Positions 9,920-22,106 of a DNA stretch of 64,000 nucleotides are shown piece after piece. The stretch is taken from assembly GCA_022702545.1 (NCBI GenBank), contig JAHRBC010000007.1, positions 1,922,001-1,986,000 on the forward strand. Direction: 5' to 3'. The notes under the pieces are model-generated. The model did no database searches. It was not told the DNA's origin and worked only from the letters and a program-made list of their open reading frames with translations. This DNA is from Phycomyces nitens. Lineage: Eukaryota; Mucoromycota; Mucoromycetes; Mucorales; Phycomycetaceae. The position numbers were made by a program, and so were the translations under genes. The number at the start of each line of letters is the position of its first letter. Position 1 is the first letter of the stretch.

Positions 9920-12357
9920 ATGTCAAATGATTTTAGAATTATCTCACTTAACTGCAGAGGTTTAAGAAAGATGTTGACCAACTCTGGTCGACACTTGCCC
10001 ATCATATAAAACAACAAAAATATGACATCCTCACTATCCAAGAATCTCACACTGGTACCAAAAATATCGGATCATCCATTTCCACACTCCTTCAAGCGCA
10101 ATCTAGCACATGGTCACATCACTGTGACCTAATTTATTTCAATTCCAAATACTATATAGAGCCACATCTTAGCTTCTTTGACTCGACGCACCTTACAGAC
10201 GGTCGTCTACTTACAACCACAGTTCATCACGTCAATAATCTATGTTACCCGCTCAAATTCCTTGTAATGTATGCACCTGACCACTCTAAACAGCGCCCTC
10301 TATTCTACTCTCTTGACCACTATTTTTCCTTTAGTTCTCCCCTATTGCCAAGAAGTGTTCCACTCGGAGATCTCAACTAAAACACAAGACTTGCTTCCTC
10401 CATATCCCTCCCAACAGCATGGACTCAATGGGTGTCCCACCATTATTTTGATACTATCATCTCTGTAAACTGTGCTCCTTTCCCAACATTTACTACTGGA
10501 CTAACCCTCGATTTCCTTTTTGTCACAAACGATCTACAGGTAGCGGGACACTCTTGTGGTATACACACCACAGCTGAGTGAAATACAAACTCCACAACCG
10601 ATATCTGGTTCCTCTTTGCTAATGACCATGGCAAGATAACATCCCAGGAGCAGTTACACACCAGGCACACGTACACTTCACACTATTACAGTGATAACCG
10701 ACCATTACACAATAGAGATTATTAGAACAAGGGAACTAGAATAATAACTATATAAACCACCATAATATTCTTTCTTCAATAAAGAACACTCTCACAGTAT
10801 CTACAAGTTCCCCCTAAAAACCCTTAATTACCACAACTCTCCTGCGATTGGATATGTAACCGGATCTTGGACAGGTCATCTCAGTATTGACACATGGTGG
10901 GTTGGTTATGTAGTATGAATGTCCAACTCAGTGACAAGAAAATAGATACGGGTAGAAAGACAATTTTAATGAAGAACAGATTAAGAGACTATTTAACTAC
11001 TTCGGGGTATTTCTACAGATATATCACTACTTCGAAGTTCACTGTGATGAGCGATACAACAAACACCGGTGAATAAAATACACCATGTCAGTATCAGTAT
11101 TCAACTGTCGATTAAGTCATCTCAGCATGGACCCAAAATATGGAGTTTCAGCCCATTTCTTCTGTCTGATCAAGAGTTTGTAACATGGTGACTAACTTTC
11201 TCAATACCACGAAAACAGAGATTACTAATGTAGCATTACATATTCAATAAGACCTGATAAAAGCTAATTTAAAATCTATGGCTATAGATCATAGTCAGAA
11301 AGTTAGAAACAAAGCTAGGACCACACAACAGATACTAGCCGAGCGACGATAGGCTATAGTGGCACAAATGCACAGTCAGTCGCAAGATGTCTCACAATCG
11401 TCTACGCACGCATCATATCTCCAATTAAGATGTGGCCCAATAATACATAGACACTCGCCAACCACAGAGACATTGAGTCGAGGACAAGCTCCACATCCTG
11501 CAGACCCCACTGACAGATGAACAAGAATACGATCACAACCCTCTGGACGATGATCATCCTTCAGTTTTCCATCAGCAGTTGTTCGACTTTGATCTACAGA
11601 TGGACAGCTAACAAGAAGTTGATGCCCGAATTCTTGCGCTCTAATCAAAACATTAACGGCTTGAACATGGAGAGCATTCAAATGCCTACTTTTACCGTTG
11701 TTTGAAAACGTGCCAACAAGTACAGCATATACGAGTACTTCAGGACGACGATGGTCCTATCGAATCCGCAGATAGCCTGGTTAAATGCACACATACATTC
11801 TACTCCAATATATATGCCGCCAAACCCATCGATGATAATGACATAGTCGTTTTCGATCAATATTCCAGATTCTAGCTATCTATCTAACTATGTAGGAGAG
11901 CCTATTATGGCGGAATGGATTACCGAGGATATATTGAGTGCTCTTAACAACTCCCTCATTTACAGCGGCCCAGATGTAGACGGTATACTGTATAAACTTC
12001 TTCGTTGGCTATTCCAGCATAAATTTGCCCAAGACCTGATGGTCAACGTCTTTAATCTGGCTTTCCAACTTTACAAAATTCCGCGCCTATGAAAACGCCC
12101 CGTGGTTGTTTTGTTGCCAAAAATGAGACCTTACTTCGCTATCGAACTGGAGACCTATATCTCTGATCTGTGCTGATTCTAAATTTCTTACTCGCTTTAT
12201 CGCCTCGCACCTTCCAACGGCTATAAGACTCCCCATCAGCCCATACCAAACAGGGTTTCTGGGAAACAGATTCATTGCAGATGATGGGATAGTTTCCAGA
12301 CTAATGATGCGCGCGGCTCAAAGATACAAGCTACCAGGAATTTGTTTCTCATTTGAC
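9920..12357 (+). pseudogene. Decayed LINE ORF2 (endonuclease and start of reverse transcriptase) in the palindrome spacer
   Basis: The first part (9920-10640) encodes an apurinic-type endonuclease: FRIISLNCRGLR at the start, ILTIQESHTG, a GDLN motif near 10370, LDFLFVTNDL near 10500 and an NDH near 10625, broken by stops and one frameshift. The last part (11900-12357) encodes the beginning of a reverse transcriptase: VDGILYKLLRWLF, KRPVVVLLPK, then TYRPISLICADSKFLTRFIAS in shifted frame, YQTGFLGNRFIADDG and FSFDM. There it stops at the inverted LTR-like repeat; the YADD half is missing. The 10640-11890 linker has no readable domain. Confidence 0.8.
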
Positions 12358-12869
12358 ATGTTGTGTGAATATTCACATTTCCGGCTGGCCCAAACAGAGA
12401 GATATCTTTCTAAATCTTTTTAATCAACTATTTAAACCAGTTGTTGGAGTCATGACCTTGGTAAAGAGCATGATTGTTATGACTGGTACAGCAATTAATT
12501 GAAAATCATAAGGATTGTAAAAAAGAACCCCAACAACATTTATCTATTCCTATCTATCTCTCTTATCCATTATTAATTATCCAAAGAAGTATGCTCTATC
12601 CCAACATTTTAACAATAGCTTATTAGTATCATACTAATTGTATTATTTTATTTATTATCGAAATGTCTATATAAACATCAAAACGATGAAAGCAATAAAG
12701 AACATCCTTAAACTTCGCTTCTTTTCTTTTATATATCTTTCTCAAGAGAACAAGCTGCCGATTGCCAATATCTGGGCTAAGGAGTTGTTAGAGGAGATCG
12801 ATATTTACTCTCTTTTTCTTTTAGTCATTTGGACCACTTCATTACGTAAACCAACACAGCCCGTCTCAC
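12354..12869 (+). repeat. LTR-like repeat, copy 3 (inner end of right arm)
   Basis: Starts TGACATGTTG and cuts the LINE reverse transcriptase frame. A TATATAA at about 12669 and an AATAAAG at about 12695 fit an LTR promoter and polyadenylation region. From 12490 on it is identical (inverted) to copy 2. An 86-codon open frame across its 3' part (12638-12898) also exists on copy 2 and is probably fortuitous. Confidence 0.7.
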
Positions 12870-13101
12870 AGCCATTGCCTATTTCATTTGTTTTTTAGCT
12901 GCTCCCGTACTTGATTAGCAAAATGATTTTATCTGCTTGATGGTTAGAAAAAATGTAATCCTACAAGATTATTGTGATTTATAGCAGCTATTATACAACA
13001 TTCAAATTTGAAAGCTAGTTTCAGACACATAGAGATTTTTATACTGCACCAAGAGTAATAATATATATTTCAAATTCAAATAAATGATTTAGGCGACCAA
13101 G

Positions 13102-13205
13102 GCCAATACAATTCAATACAATTCAGTACAATACAATACAATAAAATACAGTTCAATACAGTCCAATACAATACAATTCAATAAAATACAATTCAATAAA
13201 ATATT
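13102..13205 (-). repeat. Minisatellite, right-arm copy
   Basis: Reverse complement of the array at 9005-9108. Confidence 0.8.
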
Positions 13206-13271
13206 GCAGAGAAGTACAAAAAGTCGGGCTGCCTTCTGTTGAAATACAAGTAAAAGGGTTAGTAATGTCAG

Positions 13272-13495
13272 TTCCTGTTGCTTTGTGTTGCTTTGTGTTG
13301 CTCCCTGTTGCTTCCTGTTGCTATAGAGGTAACAAGATTGTTAATGAATGATTTAGAATCTTGTTACCTCCTAGATCGTAGATCTAGTTATTGATTCTGC
13401 CGGATTCTCTGAGAGCGACTCAGAGAGTAAACCCAGCATTGAAATTTATGCTGGGCTTGACAGCGAAGAGGCCTTTCTAGAAAAAGAACCTCTTC
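13272..13495 (-). other. 10 bp tandem array and five hairpins, right-arm copy
   Basis: Reverse complement of 8715-8938. The 5 x 10 bp array lies at 13272-13321 and the hairpins at 13326-13495, downstream of the minus-strand gene. Confidence 0.8.
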
Positions 13496-14841
13496 ACTGC
13501 TGTTGCCAGCCGCCGCACCTTTTCCATAGTTGTGGGTTGGTGACCCTGCTCGCCAAAGAGTTTTGAGCCACCAGACCACTCCGAGTCATGGGAGCCGCCA
13601 TAACTGCCAGAGTCGCCAAAGGGAGGAGAGATCCCAGAACTATTGGAAGTACCAGATATGTTTGAGCTATCTGGTACATCAAAGTTGTCAGATACGCTTG
13701 ACGACACAGCTCGATCACCCTGTCTAGGAATGATCGGAGGAATTATGACTTCTGACTGAAGTTTGCATAATTCCTCACGCACCACCATTGCGTTTTCTTG
13801 AATTGCCTTGATTTCAAGAATATTTCTTTTCTTGAGGAGCCTTGTACGAAGCATGGGTGTAATTTTATCACCCATGGCGCCCCTCAGTACAGGTTCGGCC
13901 ATCAACTTGGCCTTTACTCTCCTGTGAACCTCGTTAATCTCAACAAGATCCACAGGCCGTCCACGTTTGATACCCCTAGCGTGGAACGCCTCTAAAAAAT
14001 CAACAAAATATGGGTTGAGATACATAAATATATGTTGGTAAAAAATATAGATACTTACCCACCAAGGGACAAATGATCTCCATCATACCAGGATGGGATG
14101 CAATCTCTGCAAGAGGATGGCTAATCTCCAACCGGCGACGAGATGTAGGACGGTGTTCCTCCTCATCTCCGTTGGATATATCATTGTGAGCTCTCTTAAA
14201 ACCAGATACTATAAAGTAAATCAAAGTTTGTTAGCTCCATAGTAGTGTTACGATATATATTTAGTATTAGACAAGGAAAAAAACATACGTCTAGCAGAGC
14301 TCTTAACAGGAGCACAATCTTCTGGGAGTGCTGGGCCAGACGAAGGGCCAGAGAACGGTCCAGAGAGAGGGCCAGAGAACGGTCCAGAGAGAGGGCCAGA
14401 GAACGGTCCAGAGAGAGGGCCAGACGAAAGGCCAGAGAGAGGGCCAGACGAAAGGCCAGAGAGAGGGCCAGACAAAGGGCCAGAGAGAGGGCCAGACGAA
14501 GGGCCAGAGAGACAGCCAGACGAAGGGCCAGAGAGACGGCCAGAGAGACGGCCAGAGAGACGGCCAGAGAGAGAGGCACCAGCTCTGCGCTTACTTCTGC
14601 GCAAGAGAAGTGGTGTTGCAAGAGCAACACATGCAACTCCAACAGCAAGAGAGACTGGAAGAGGAGGAGAAAGAGCCAGACTGAGAGAACCAGAGAGGGG
14701 GAAGGACGGAATGAGAGGGAGAGGAACCAACGCTGGCTGTGGGAGAGGCAGACCAAAAGGTGGGCGAATAGCGGTGGGAGAGACAGGCGCAGTGAAGGAG
14801 GCGGAGCGAGGAGCTGGGCGAGAGGCGAAGAAAGAGAGCAT
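13477..14841 (-). CDS. Unknown protein with Ser-Gly tetrapeptide repeats, right copy
   Basis: Exons 14841-14289, 14208-14059 and 13991-13477 on the minus strand give the same 405-residue protein as the left copy at 7369-8733: possible membrane helix with RRSKRR, 20 Ser-Gly tetrapeptides, charged C-terminal half ending HQPTTMEKVRR and KRFFF. No difference between the two coding sequences was noticed. The TATA box lies at 14893-14902. The two genes converge on the spacer, with about 4.7 kb between their stop codons, so read-through transcripts could pair as double-stranded RNA. Confidence 0.75.
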
Positions 14842-15187
14842 ATTGAAAAATAGCAGGAAGAGATATAAAGAAAATAGAGAGACAAAAAGCCCTCTATTTA
14901 TATTGAATTTGGTTGAATGGAATGTATTAACTAATAAAAGTCCTATACTAGTTCTTTGGAATGCGCTGGCTGTCATGTGAAAATAAAATACGTGTGTCTA
15001 TTATTCAGTAATTCTTTTGGTACTGCATATAATTTTCAAATAAATTCAAAAATATTTTTATAAAAAAATTGGCACAAATATTTTGATTGATACAAGGTAT
15101 ACAATCAAATAAAAACATTGTTATTTAAAAGCCATACTTGCTATTATAAGAATATATAGTTTATATCATATTGTTTATATCAATGAA

Positions 15188-15225
<38 letters not shown>

Positions 15226-16511
15226 TCTATTTTGTAAATTATTGTAATTTCTTACGGGTTTTCCAAGGCAATAATTATAACATAATAACCGTTCTTTTAG
15301 AGACAAACAGATCGAGGGTCAATTGAATTGTGTGGAAGGAACGAAAAACTCTGGACTTCTTTTAGTCTTAAAAAGGAATTAAATAAAATAGCGGAAGCTG
15401 TATAACTTGAGTCCAAGTGTTTCCATCAGAGCTTCTAGAGAATTGTTATTTACTAGAATTCAATTCTCATTAAATGAGTTATAGAAAAGAAAATTGACGA
15501 CTTTGTCCTAGGAATTGCTTTTTACTATTATTCAATATGATATATTTAAACTAAAAAAAGTCATAAATGTTTATTTTTTATTTTTACAAAAAGAGAGCTT
15601 CATCAAGTTAAAAAGAATAACATCACTTGGTATACTCAGTATTTAATATTAAAAATCCAAGCAAACATTTTGATAACTCATCTTAAAAAATATTGTTAAT
15701 ATTTTGGATATATTTTGCCTCGTGTTTAATGGAAAATAATTTGTCTTGTCATTTAACAGATAGTACCTTAATGCAAATAAAACAGATATTCATTTTGTTT
15801 CTGCTAAATTACTTTAAATATATAGAGAATAAACTGATAAGAGTGTCATAAAATATCAAATCAACTTGAAGTATTTATACTAGTACACAACTCAGCATCA
15901 TTGTATGTGAGAGTAGTAAAAATAAAACTATCCAAGTTGATATATCCAAAAACGAGTGAATACGAGTAAATACTTTGCAAAGAATATCTTTGAAAGCTAC
16001 AAATAAATAAGCTCATTCAAAAACCTTTACATGATCTTCTCGAAGGTCAAAACTGAATGAAAGAGCCGAATATAGAATCTTTCTTAAAAAATCAAATTCC
16101 AGCAGAGCAATTAACTAGGATTTATAAAAGTTTGAGTATTTCTTTGTCGGGGATGCTTTTGAAGCTTCTTTTTTGGAGACAATATCTACTTGTATAAAGT
16201 TATTCTATAGCCGAAAAGTTTGGAAACTAATCGAAAGTAGCAAGACCAATAGAATTAAGGCCGTTTGGATTAAAAATTTGCTTATTCGAATGTCATTATA
16301 TATTATTTAATTACCCAAAGTTTTAGATCAATTAAATCGGTAAACACTGAAGAGTTATCAAGGATGAATATTTTTTGTAGAAGGAACAAAGTCCTGTTAT
16401 TTATTACATATCACGAAGAGGAACGTTATTTTTTGGATAAGAATTGAAAGAGAAATATAAAGTCTGGGATTATCTATGTTAAATTTGTTTCAGAAGCCAG
16501 TTGTGCGATAA

Positions 16512-17882
16512 GCAAATCTATTTAGAGAAGGATCGAAGAGAGAACAAAGGGTGTATCATCAAATATCAGCTTCCAATGTGGTCGCCAGAGTACAATTATA
16601 CTGCTATTTTGACTGGGATAGTCGGGATAGTCGGACAAAGGATTGAAAGAGAGGTTTAAGCAAAATATCAAAGAATGTATGTCGGAAAGCTGCAGATGGT
16701 GGCCAAAGTATTTGTTCCAAGCGCTTTGCCGTAGTATCAACTTTAGAGGACAATGGTAGAGGAAATTATGCAAAGTATCATCTTCAGTATTACAAACCGG
16801 TCATTCAGCAGTGACAAAAAAAAACAGTGCACGATACCATATATTAAGAGATGTTTGCTGGATATGAAGAGACCAAAAAAGTTGCCACTGTCAAGGTGTG
16901 AGTGGTAGTAGGGTTTAAGGTGCATCAGAAGGGTCTCGGTATATATCCTGGGAGTGAGTTGTACTGAGGTCACGGAATTGTTTTTATTATGGGTGAATAG
17001 CAGTAACAAAGGGGGAACATCTGACACACAGAGGGTTTATATGGAGAGTGAGCAAAGGATGTTCGAGTGGAGGCAATATCGCTCACCAGAAAGCGGGGTG
17101 AGTGTAGCTCGTTGTTTAGCGAGATGTCGAAATATTTTGGAAATGAGTGATAATGATAATGTCCTTTCGTCAGGAGTGCGAGGATGTATCGCCTAGAGTT
17201 CTTCATCGTATATAAATGTATAAGACGCTAAAATCTGTTCCCAATTTGCTGTACTACGTTCAGTGGGATCAGAGAATACAACTATATTCAATATTGGTAG
17301 AGAAAGACAAGTAGGGTAACTAGCGGTAACAAAAGAGAAATCTTGCGGAATGGAATCCATAGCAGACAAAATAGAGTGAAGAGCATTCAGAGAAGATCGC
17401 AGTTGAGAATTTCGTAGACGTGGAAATAGCAGATGAAGTCGAACATCTCCATGTGCTCGGTTAGGATCAAGAGTGTACTCTATCCATGGAGTTACAAATG
17501 ATGTAGATTTTTGTTGATCCATAATTGGCTGCAGCCATCGAATTGCAAGGGCTTTCTGGTGGGATTGCGGATCTAAAATACCCGATCCTCCTTGTAATCG
17601 GGGAAAACATAAAGAGGCCATACTAGTTATGGGGAACATTTTTTGGCGAAGGAACTGACCTATAATTGACCTTAGTTTGACACAGAACTGCTGAGGGACA
17701 GTTATAACCCGAAGAACATGCCATATGTGTGACAGGATCAACGTGTTAAGAACCGTTGTACAAACAAGTAGAGAGAGTAAACGTTGCAAGTGGATATGAC
17801 ATGCTGATTCAACCAAGTGTAGAAGTGACTGACAGAACTGATCCCGTTGAGCCAAGGAAGAAATCGAGGGAAACCCCAGATG
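16512..17882 (-). pseudogene. LINE ORF2 C-terminal region, right-arm copy
   Basis: Mirror of 4330-5700 with the same 220-codon open stretch (17193-17855). It differs in the A homopolymer at 16816-16824, two bases longer than on the left, which shifts the frame through the HCFF region. Confidence 0.75.
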
Positions 17883-19419
17883 ACTACTTGAAAATGGTTA
17901 CAGATTTCCCCTTTTTCCTTAGACTTTCTAACTCCATAAAATCCATATAGAACACCAAAAAGGAATAAATAGTGTAATACCAACGCTAACTCCTAACATG
18001 ATTGCCATCATATAAAACATAGAATGCTATCAAAACTTTGGCTTAGATTTTCTAGGTAAAGTAAGCAAAAAGGAAAAGTTCAAGAAATTATTATAGCATG
18101 TATTTTTGACAGCCAATGGGTGTGACCAAAGTGTGTATTCTAGACTTGTCCCACAATCCATTCTTGGGATGACTGGTAAAGTATATGATGAAAAATGTTA
18201 ACTATGGGACGAAAGATTAGACAATCAGTGAGAACAATGTGTACTAGATGGATTGTGAGTATATATAACCGAGTTGTACGATTTCAAACAAAAAAACTTT
18301 GAATCAATGTATAGGGGTACTGTTGTTTCACTAATTGTTCTCCAAGTAAGCCTTAATTATTTATCGTCTATGAATACTCGGATGCTAAAGGTTGTTTTAA
18401 ATCTACAATAGTATGGCTAGGAAGATTTGAATATATAACACTAAAAAACAGTTCCTTTGGTATGAAGTTAATAGTGAACAGAATAAAGCAAAGCAAAGTA
18501 TAGTTGATTTCAAATGGTGTGTTTTGCAAATATAAAAGAGAAAAGTGTTGGGATATCTTTATATATGATATAATGCTTAAAAAATATTTCAATGGCTGTT
18601 GAATTTCAAGTGGCTACAATAATTACATTATAAATATCTTTTGTTAAAGATGCGGATCTAATATACCAATACATCCTGTTATGGATCAAAGCATAGAGAG
18701 GTTATACCAGCCATTGAGAGCATTTTGTATCAAAAAACGTTTTGAAAGACTACTGTGATATAAATTACTTGTCAAACACAATATAGAATTGAGGTATTAA
18801 GGACAGTTGATTTATCAAGTATGGGAAGTAAATGTTCAGAGTGATTATTACGGAAAGGCTCACTTAATCCCAAAACTGTCAACCAGGTCTGATCCCGTTG
18901 ACATAAAAATCAAAGCAATGGAAACCTCAAGTACATCAGAGTCAAAGATATTTGATCTTAGGACATGATAGTCCTGGTTAAGAGAAGACTATTATTTGGC
19001 TAGTGGTGAATAATACAATTAAAATGCTTGTGTCTTGTGTATTTTTATCCTTGTATCTGAGATCCAAGAAAATGTGTCCAAGTGCTGATATAGAATGTCA
19101 AGATATAAGGAGACTTGACAGGTGGGGATATTTTTGTAGACGGATAAAAAGTCACAGAGCTTATTTTGTATTACATAAGGAACACAATTGTTTTCGGATT
19201 TTTGCAGAGAAATAATGAATTCCAATGTTAAATATGCTTTAAGAGAGAACTGGGCACTAGGATAATAAATATTACCGAGGATTATAGATGTACAAAGACA
19301 TGAATCATTAAATATATCGCTCCAATGAGAACTCTATACGGTCAGAAGACCACTGCTAATAATCTAGCAAAAGTGCAAGCAAGTATTATTTCGGGATATC
19401 TCTAGAAAGAAGGAACATA

Positions 19420-20759
19420 CAGAGGGGTCAATCCCGGGATGGCACAACTTTGAAATCCAAAGCTTTTGTTTTTTAAATAAAATACGTACACCTCTGTTCG
19501 TTCTCTTTTCTACAACATTTATTTTTAATTCGATTCTACCCATGTCTTTAGTAAATATTTCTGAAAATATTCCAAAGCAAAAGGAGGTCCCAATTGAAGT
19601 CAGAGGAATGATCGTTGGTGATTTCAATGCAGGAGTAAAAGTATCAACCGTTTATGAGTGATATAATGTAACATATTGTACTGTATACAATACAATTCAA
19701 ACGTACAGAGACACTGGAACGACAACTATTCACAGGCACAAGGGACCCTCGAGGATATCTGGTGAACGAGATTTGCGTGTTTTGCGCAGAGAGATGAAAA
19801 AATCGAGTGACCAGTTTGGATATGATAATAAGCATAATGGTTGTGAGTCTGGAAAGATATGTTTTCAAGGATACAATGTGCGCTGCCATATAGGCTATTC
19901 ATATGAAATCTTGCCGTGCTGTATACAAACCATAGATCATTGAGTGTCATCGTAGAAACCGCCTTGCTTTTGCCCAGTATACCAAAGAGGTTAATCAACG
20001 CTGAGATCGGGTAGCTTGGAGTGATGAATCAATGTTTATGCTGTTCCCAATGTGCAATTATGTGCGAGTCTGACCTCTTTATTCAGAGAAGTACAGCATA
20101 TACTGTGTAAGTTTTAGGATTCAAGGAGGTGGAGGATATATGCTGATTTGGGGATACGTCTGGTCTGGTGGTGTTGGGACAATGGTAATCTAGAGCAATG
20201 GGGGGTACAAAACTATACCCCAAGACACTTTAGTTCCCTTCAAAAACAATTTAGAATATGAAAAAGATGACTCTTTCACCTTTTAAAAAGACAATGCTCC
20301 ATGCCATTGAAGCAAAATGGTGAAAGAGTATCAAAAGAACGCAGATCTAGAGGTGCCGAAGTGGCCTGCCTACAACCCAGATCTCAGTCCGATTGAGAGT
20401 ACCTGAGCTTACCTAGGATGGATGATGAGAGTTACAAGATCTCGGTCTAGGATCCTTAAAATTTTGAAGTGTCTTTAGAGAGAATGATGGTATAAAACAC
20501 CAGTTGAAGTGTGTGGAGTTCATTGTAATTCCATGCCATATTGACTACATGCACTTCAAAAGAACAAAGGATTATACACAAAATACTAAATAATAATAAT
20601 AATAATAACATATTTTATTAACACTATGCTATGTTTTTTATTTCAGTAAGTTTTGATACTATATTCTTACAGTAGAAAGCGAGAAAATATGGATGGCAGC
20701 ATCTAGAGCTTTTTTTTATTTGGAACTAGATTTGTGCCATTAGCCAACCTACGGAATTG
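19420..20759 (+). mobile_element. Tc1-like DNA transposon, right-arm copy (no SINE insertion)
   Basis: Flanked by TA on both sides, with related ends beginning CA, total 1340 bp. The empty SINE target site is at 20580-20588. Beyond 20588 the sequence (starting with an AAT repeat run to about 20609) is only about three quarters identical to the left copy, up to the element end at 20759, after which no similarity to the left flank remains. Confidence 0.8.
19542..20480 (+). pseudogene. Tc1-type transposase remnant, right arm
   Basis: Helix-turn-helix start (MSLVNISEN, then RGMIVGDFNAGVKVSTVYE), KGPSRISGERDLRVLRR, WSDESMF, WGYVWSGG, DNAPCH, then WPAYNPDLSPIE. The D-34-E spacing of Tc1 is kept. 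In-frame stops after VYE, after DNAPCH and elsewhere make it inactive. Confidence 0.85.
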
Positions 20760-20761
20760 TA

Positions 20762-22106
20762 TATATACAACGGACAGTAGACAAAGCTACTTTTTGATCA
20801 TTTGGCCACTATGGATATCAAATTAGAGCAAGATGATTGTGTATAGACAATCCCAATTTTTGCATTTTTTATTGACATGATTAAAAGTATACCAAAGAGT
20901 ATGCATCTGATAAATGGTTTGCCATTATGTTAAATAACTATTTGTATATAACCTCTTATTGAAACATAAAGTATAAGATTATAGAGTACTAATTCATAGC
21001 TGGTATGCTCAACTATTATGAGCTAGAAAAAACTGTATTTATTATAGAATTTTGCTTAAATGCCATTGAATGAAAGCTCCAAAGCAATGTATATATGTAG
21101 CTGCTATCTTTTTATACGATATAACCCTTTAAATTGTCTATTTACACTTGATTCGAATACTAGACCAACTAATGTTATATTATTCATTCTAAAGATCCCA
21201 AAGTTCTGCAATATTTTGTAACTATTTTAGAATACAATCAAAGAAGACTATAAAGTTTTCCACTAAACGTCTGAAATATTATTCTGACTGCAAAGATCAA
21301 ACGTGTTTAAAGCCCATTTCTAATCTTCATGACAAAACATCTTGACAGTAACCACCGGAATCTCACTTTAATGAAAATCGAATAGAAATACTACATTCTA
21401 TCGTTTATTGTAATCCAGTTCAGACTCGTTTTACTAGTTTCTAAATAGATGATCTATTACATTTTAATTATTACCTGGTTTTGGTTTACGGCTGCCTGTG
21501 CAAACAATTTCAGACTTTTGAAAAGTGCACAGACCACCTTGGAGTAACGCAAGATTTAAAGAATCGCCATTCTTGAACTTGTACTCTCCAAGGTTACTAC
21601 TACACCGATCAAGACAAACTCTTTACTTCTTTACTTCTTTACATGTAAAACACTGTTTCCATACTAATTTTACCTGGTCCGTTAACAAAAGGCAGATATT
21701 CCCACTCACTATAGCTCATTATCATACGAATATCCACTTCTGGCCAATAGGAATACGTATTTTTATCATGCCTGCATCAACATGGTTGAAAGTAGTAAAA
21801 AGTGATGGTTATCATATCTTTTCTCATACTGGCACTGGCGTCTTATCGATCAGTTTGACAGTCAATAAAAAAAAATCCCTATAAGAACACGCCCTTTTGC
21901 CGTCCTCCCTTTTTTCCTCTTTGCACAGCTTATATTCGTCTTTTATCCCAAAAATTACTTACAGCGCTTACTATACCACCTTGCAGACAATCCGTCTTGC
22001 TTTCCGCTTCCTCCTCGCGCTACCTGCCGTAGCTGCGTTCGCTTCTCCGCTCGCGTGTGTCTTTGACACAGTCCTCTCTGCTCTCCGTCGTCTTTCCATA
22101 GACGAC
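20762..22106. other. AT-rich upstream region of the FVFG gene
   Basis: No convincing gene. A TATAAGAA at about 21881 lies upstream of the open frame that starts at 21897. The leader from there to 22107 contains no ATG and is pyrimidine-rich, like the leader of the palindrome gene. Confidence 0.5.

Larger units (their letters stand above)
12490..20588. repeat. Right arm of giant palindrome (8.1 kb)
   Basis: Inverted copy of 1624-9720. Order from inside out: LTR-like repeat, minisatellites, hairpins, unknown Ser-Gly gene (minus strand), AT-rich stretch with a GA microsatellite (15191-15221), LINE 3' end (minus strand), AT-rich spacer, Tc1 remnant (plus strand). Confidence 0.97.

Noticed and set aside
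12638..12898. 86-codon frame in the LTR-like repeat (and 9312-9572)
   Set aside because: It starts within an AT-rich promoter-like stretch, does not match a known protein, and copy 1 breaks it.
1624..20588. Palindrome as a pure assembly duplication
   Set aside because: Not excluded, but the substitution, the homopolymer difference, the one-sided SINE insertion with its duplication, and the diverged continuation of both flanking repeats argue for two real arms.
21525..21884. 119-codon frame upstream of the FVFG gene
   Set aside because: It has no ATG at its start, no family resemblance, and overlaps the putative promoter.
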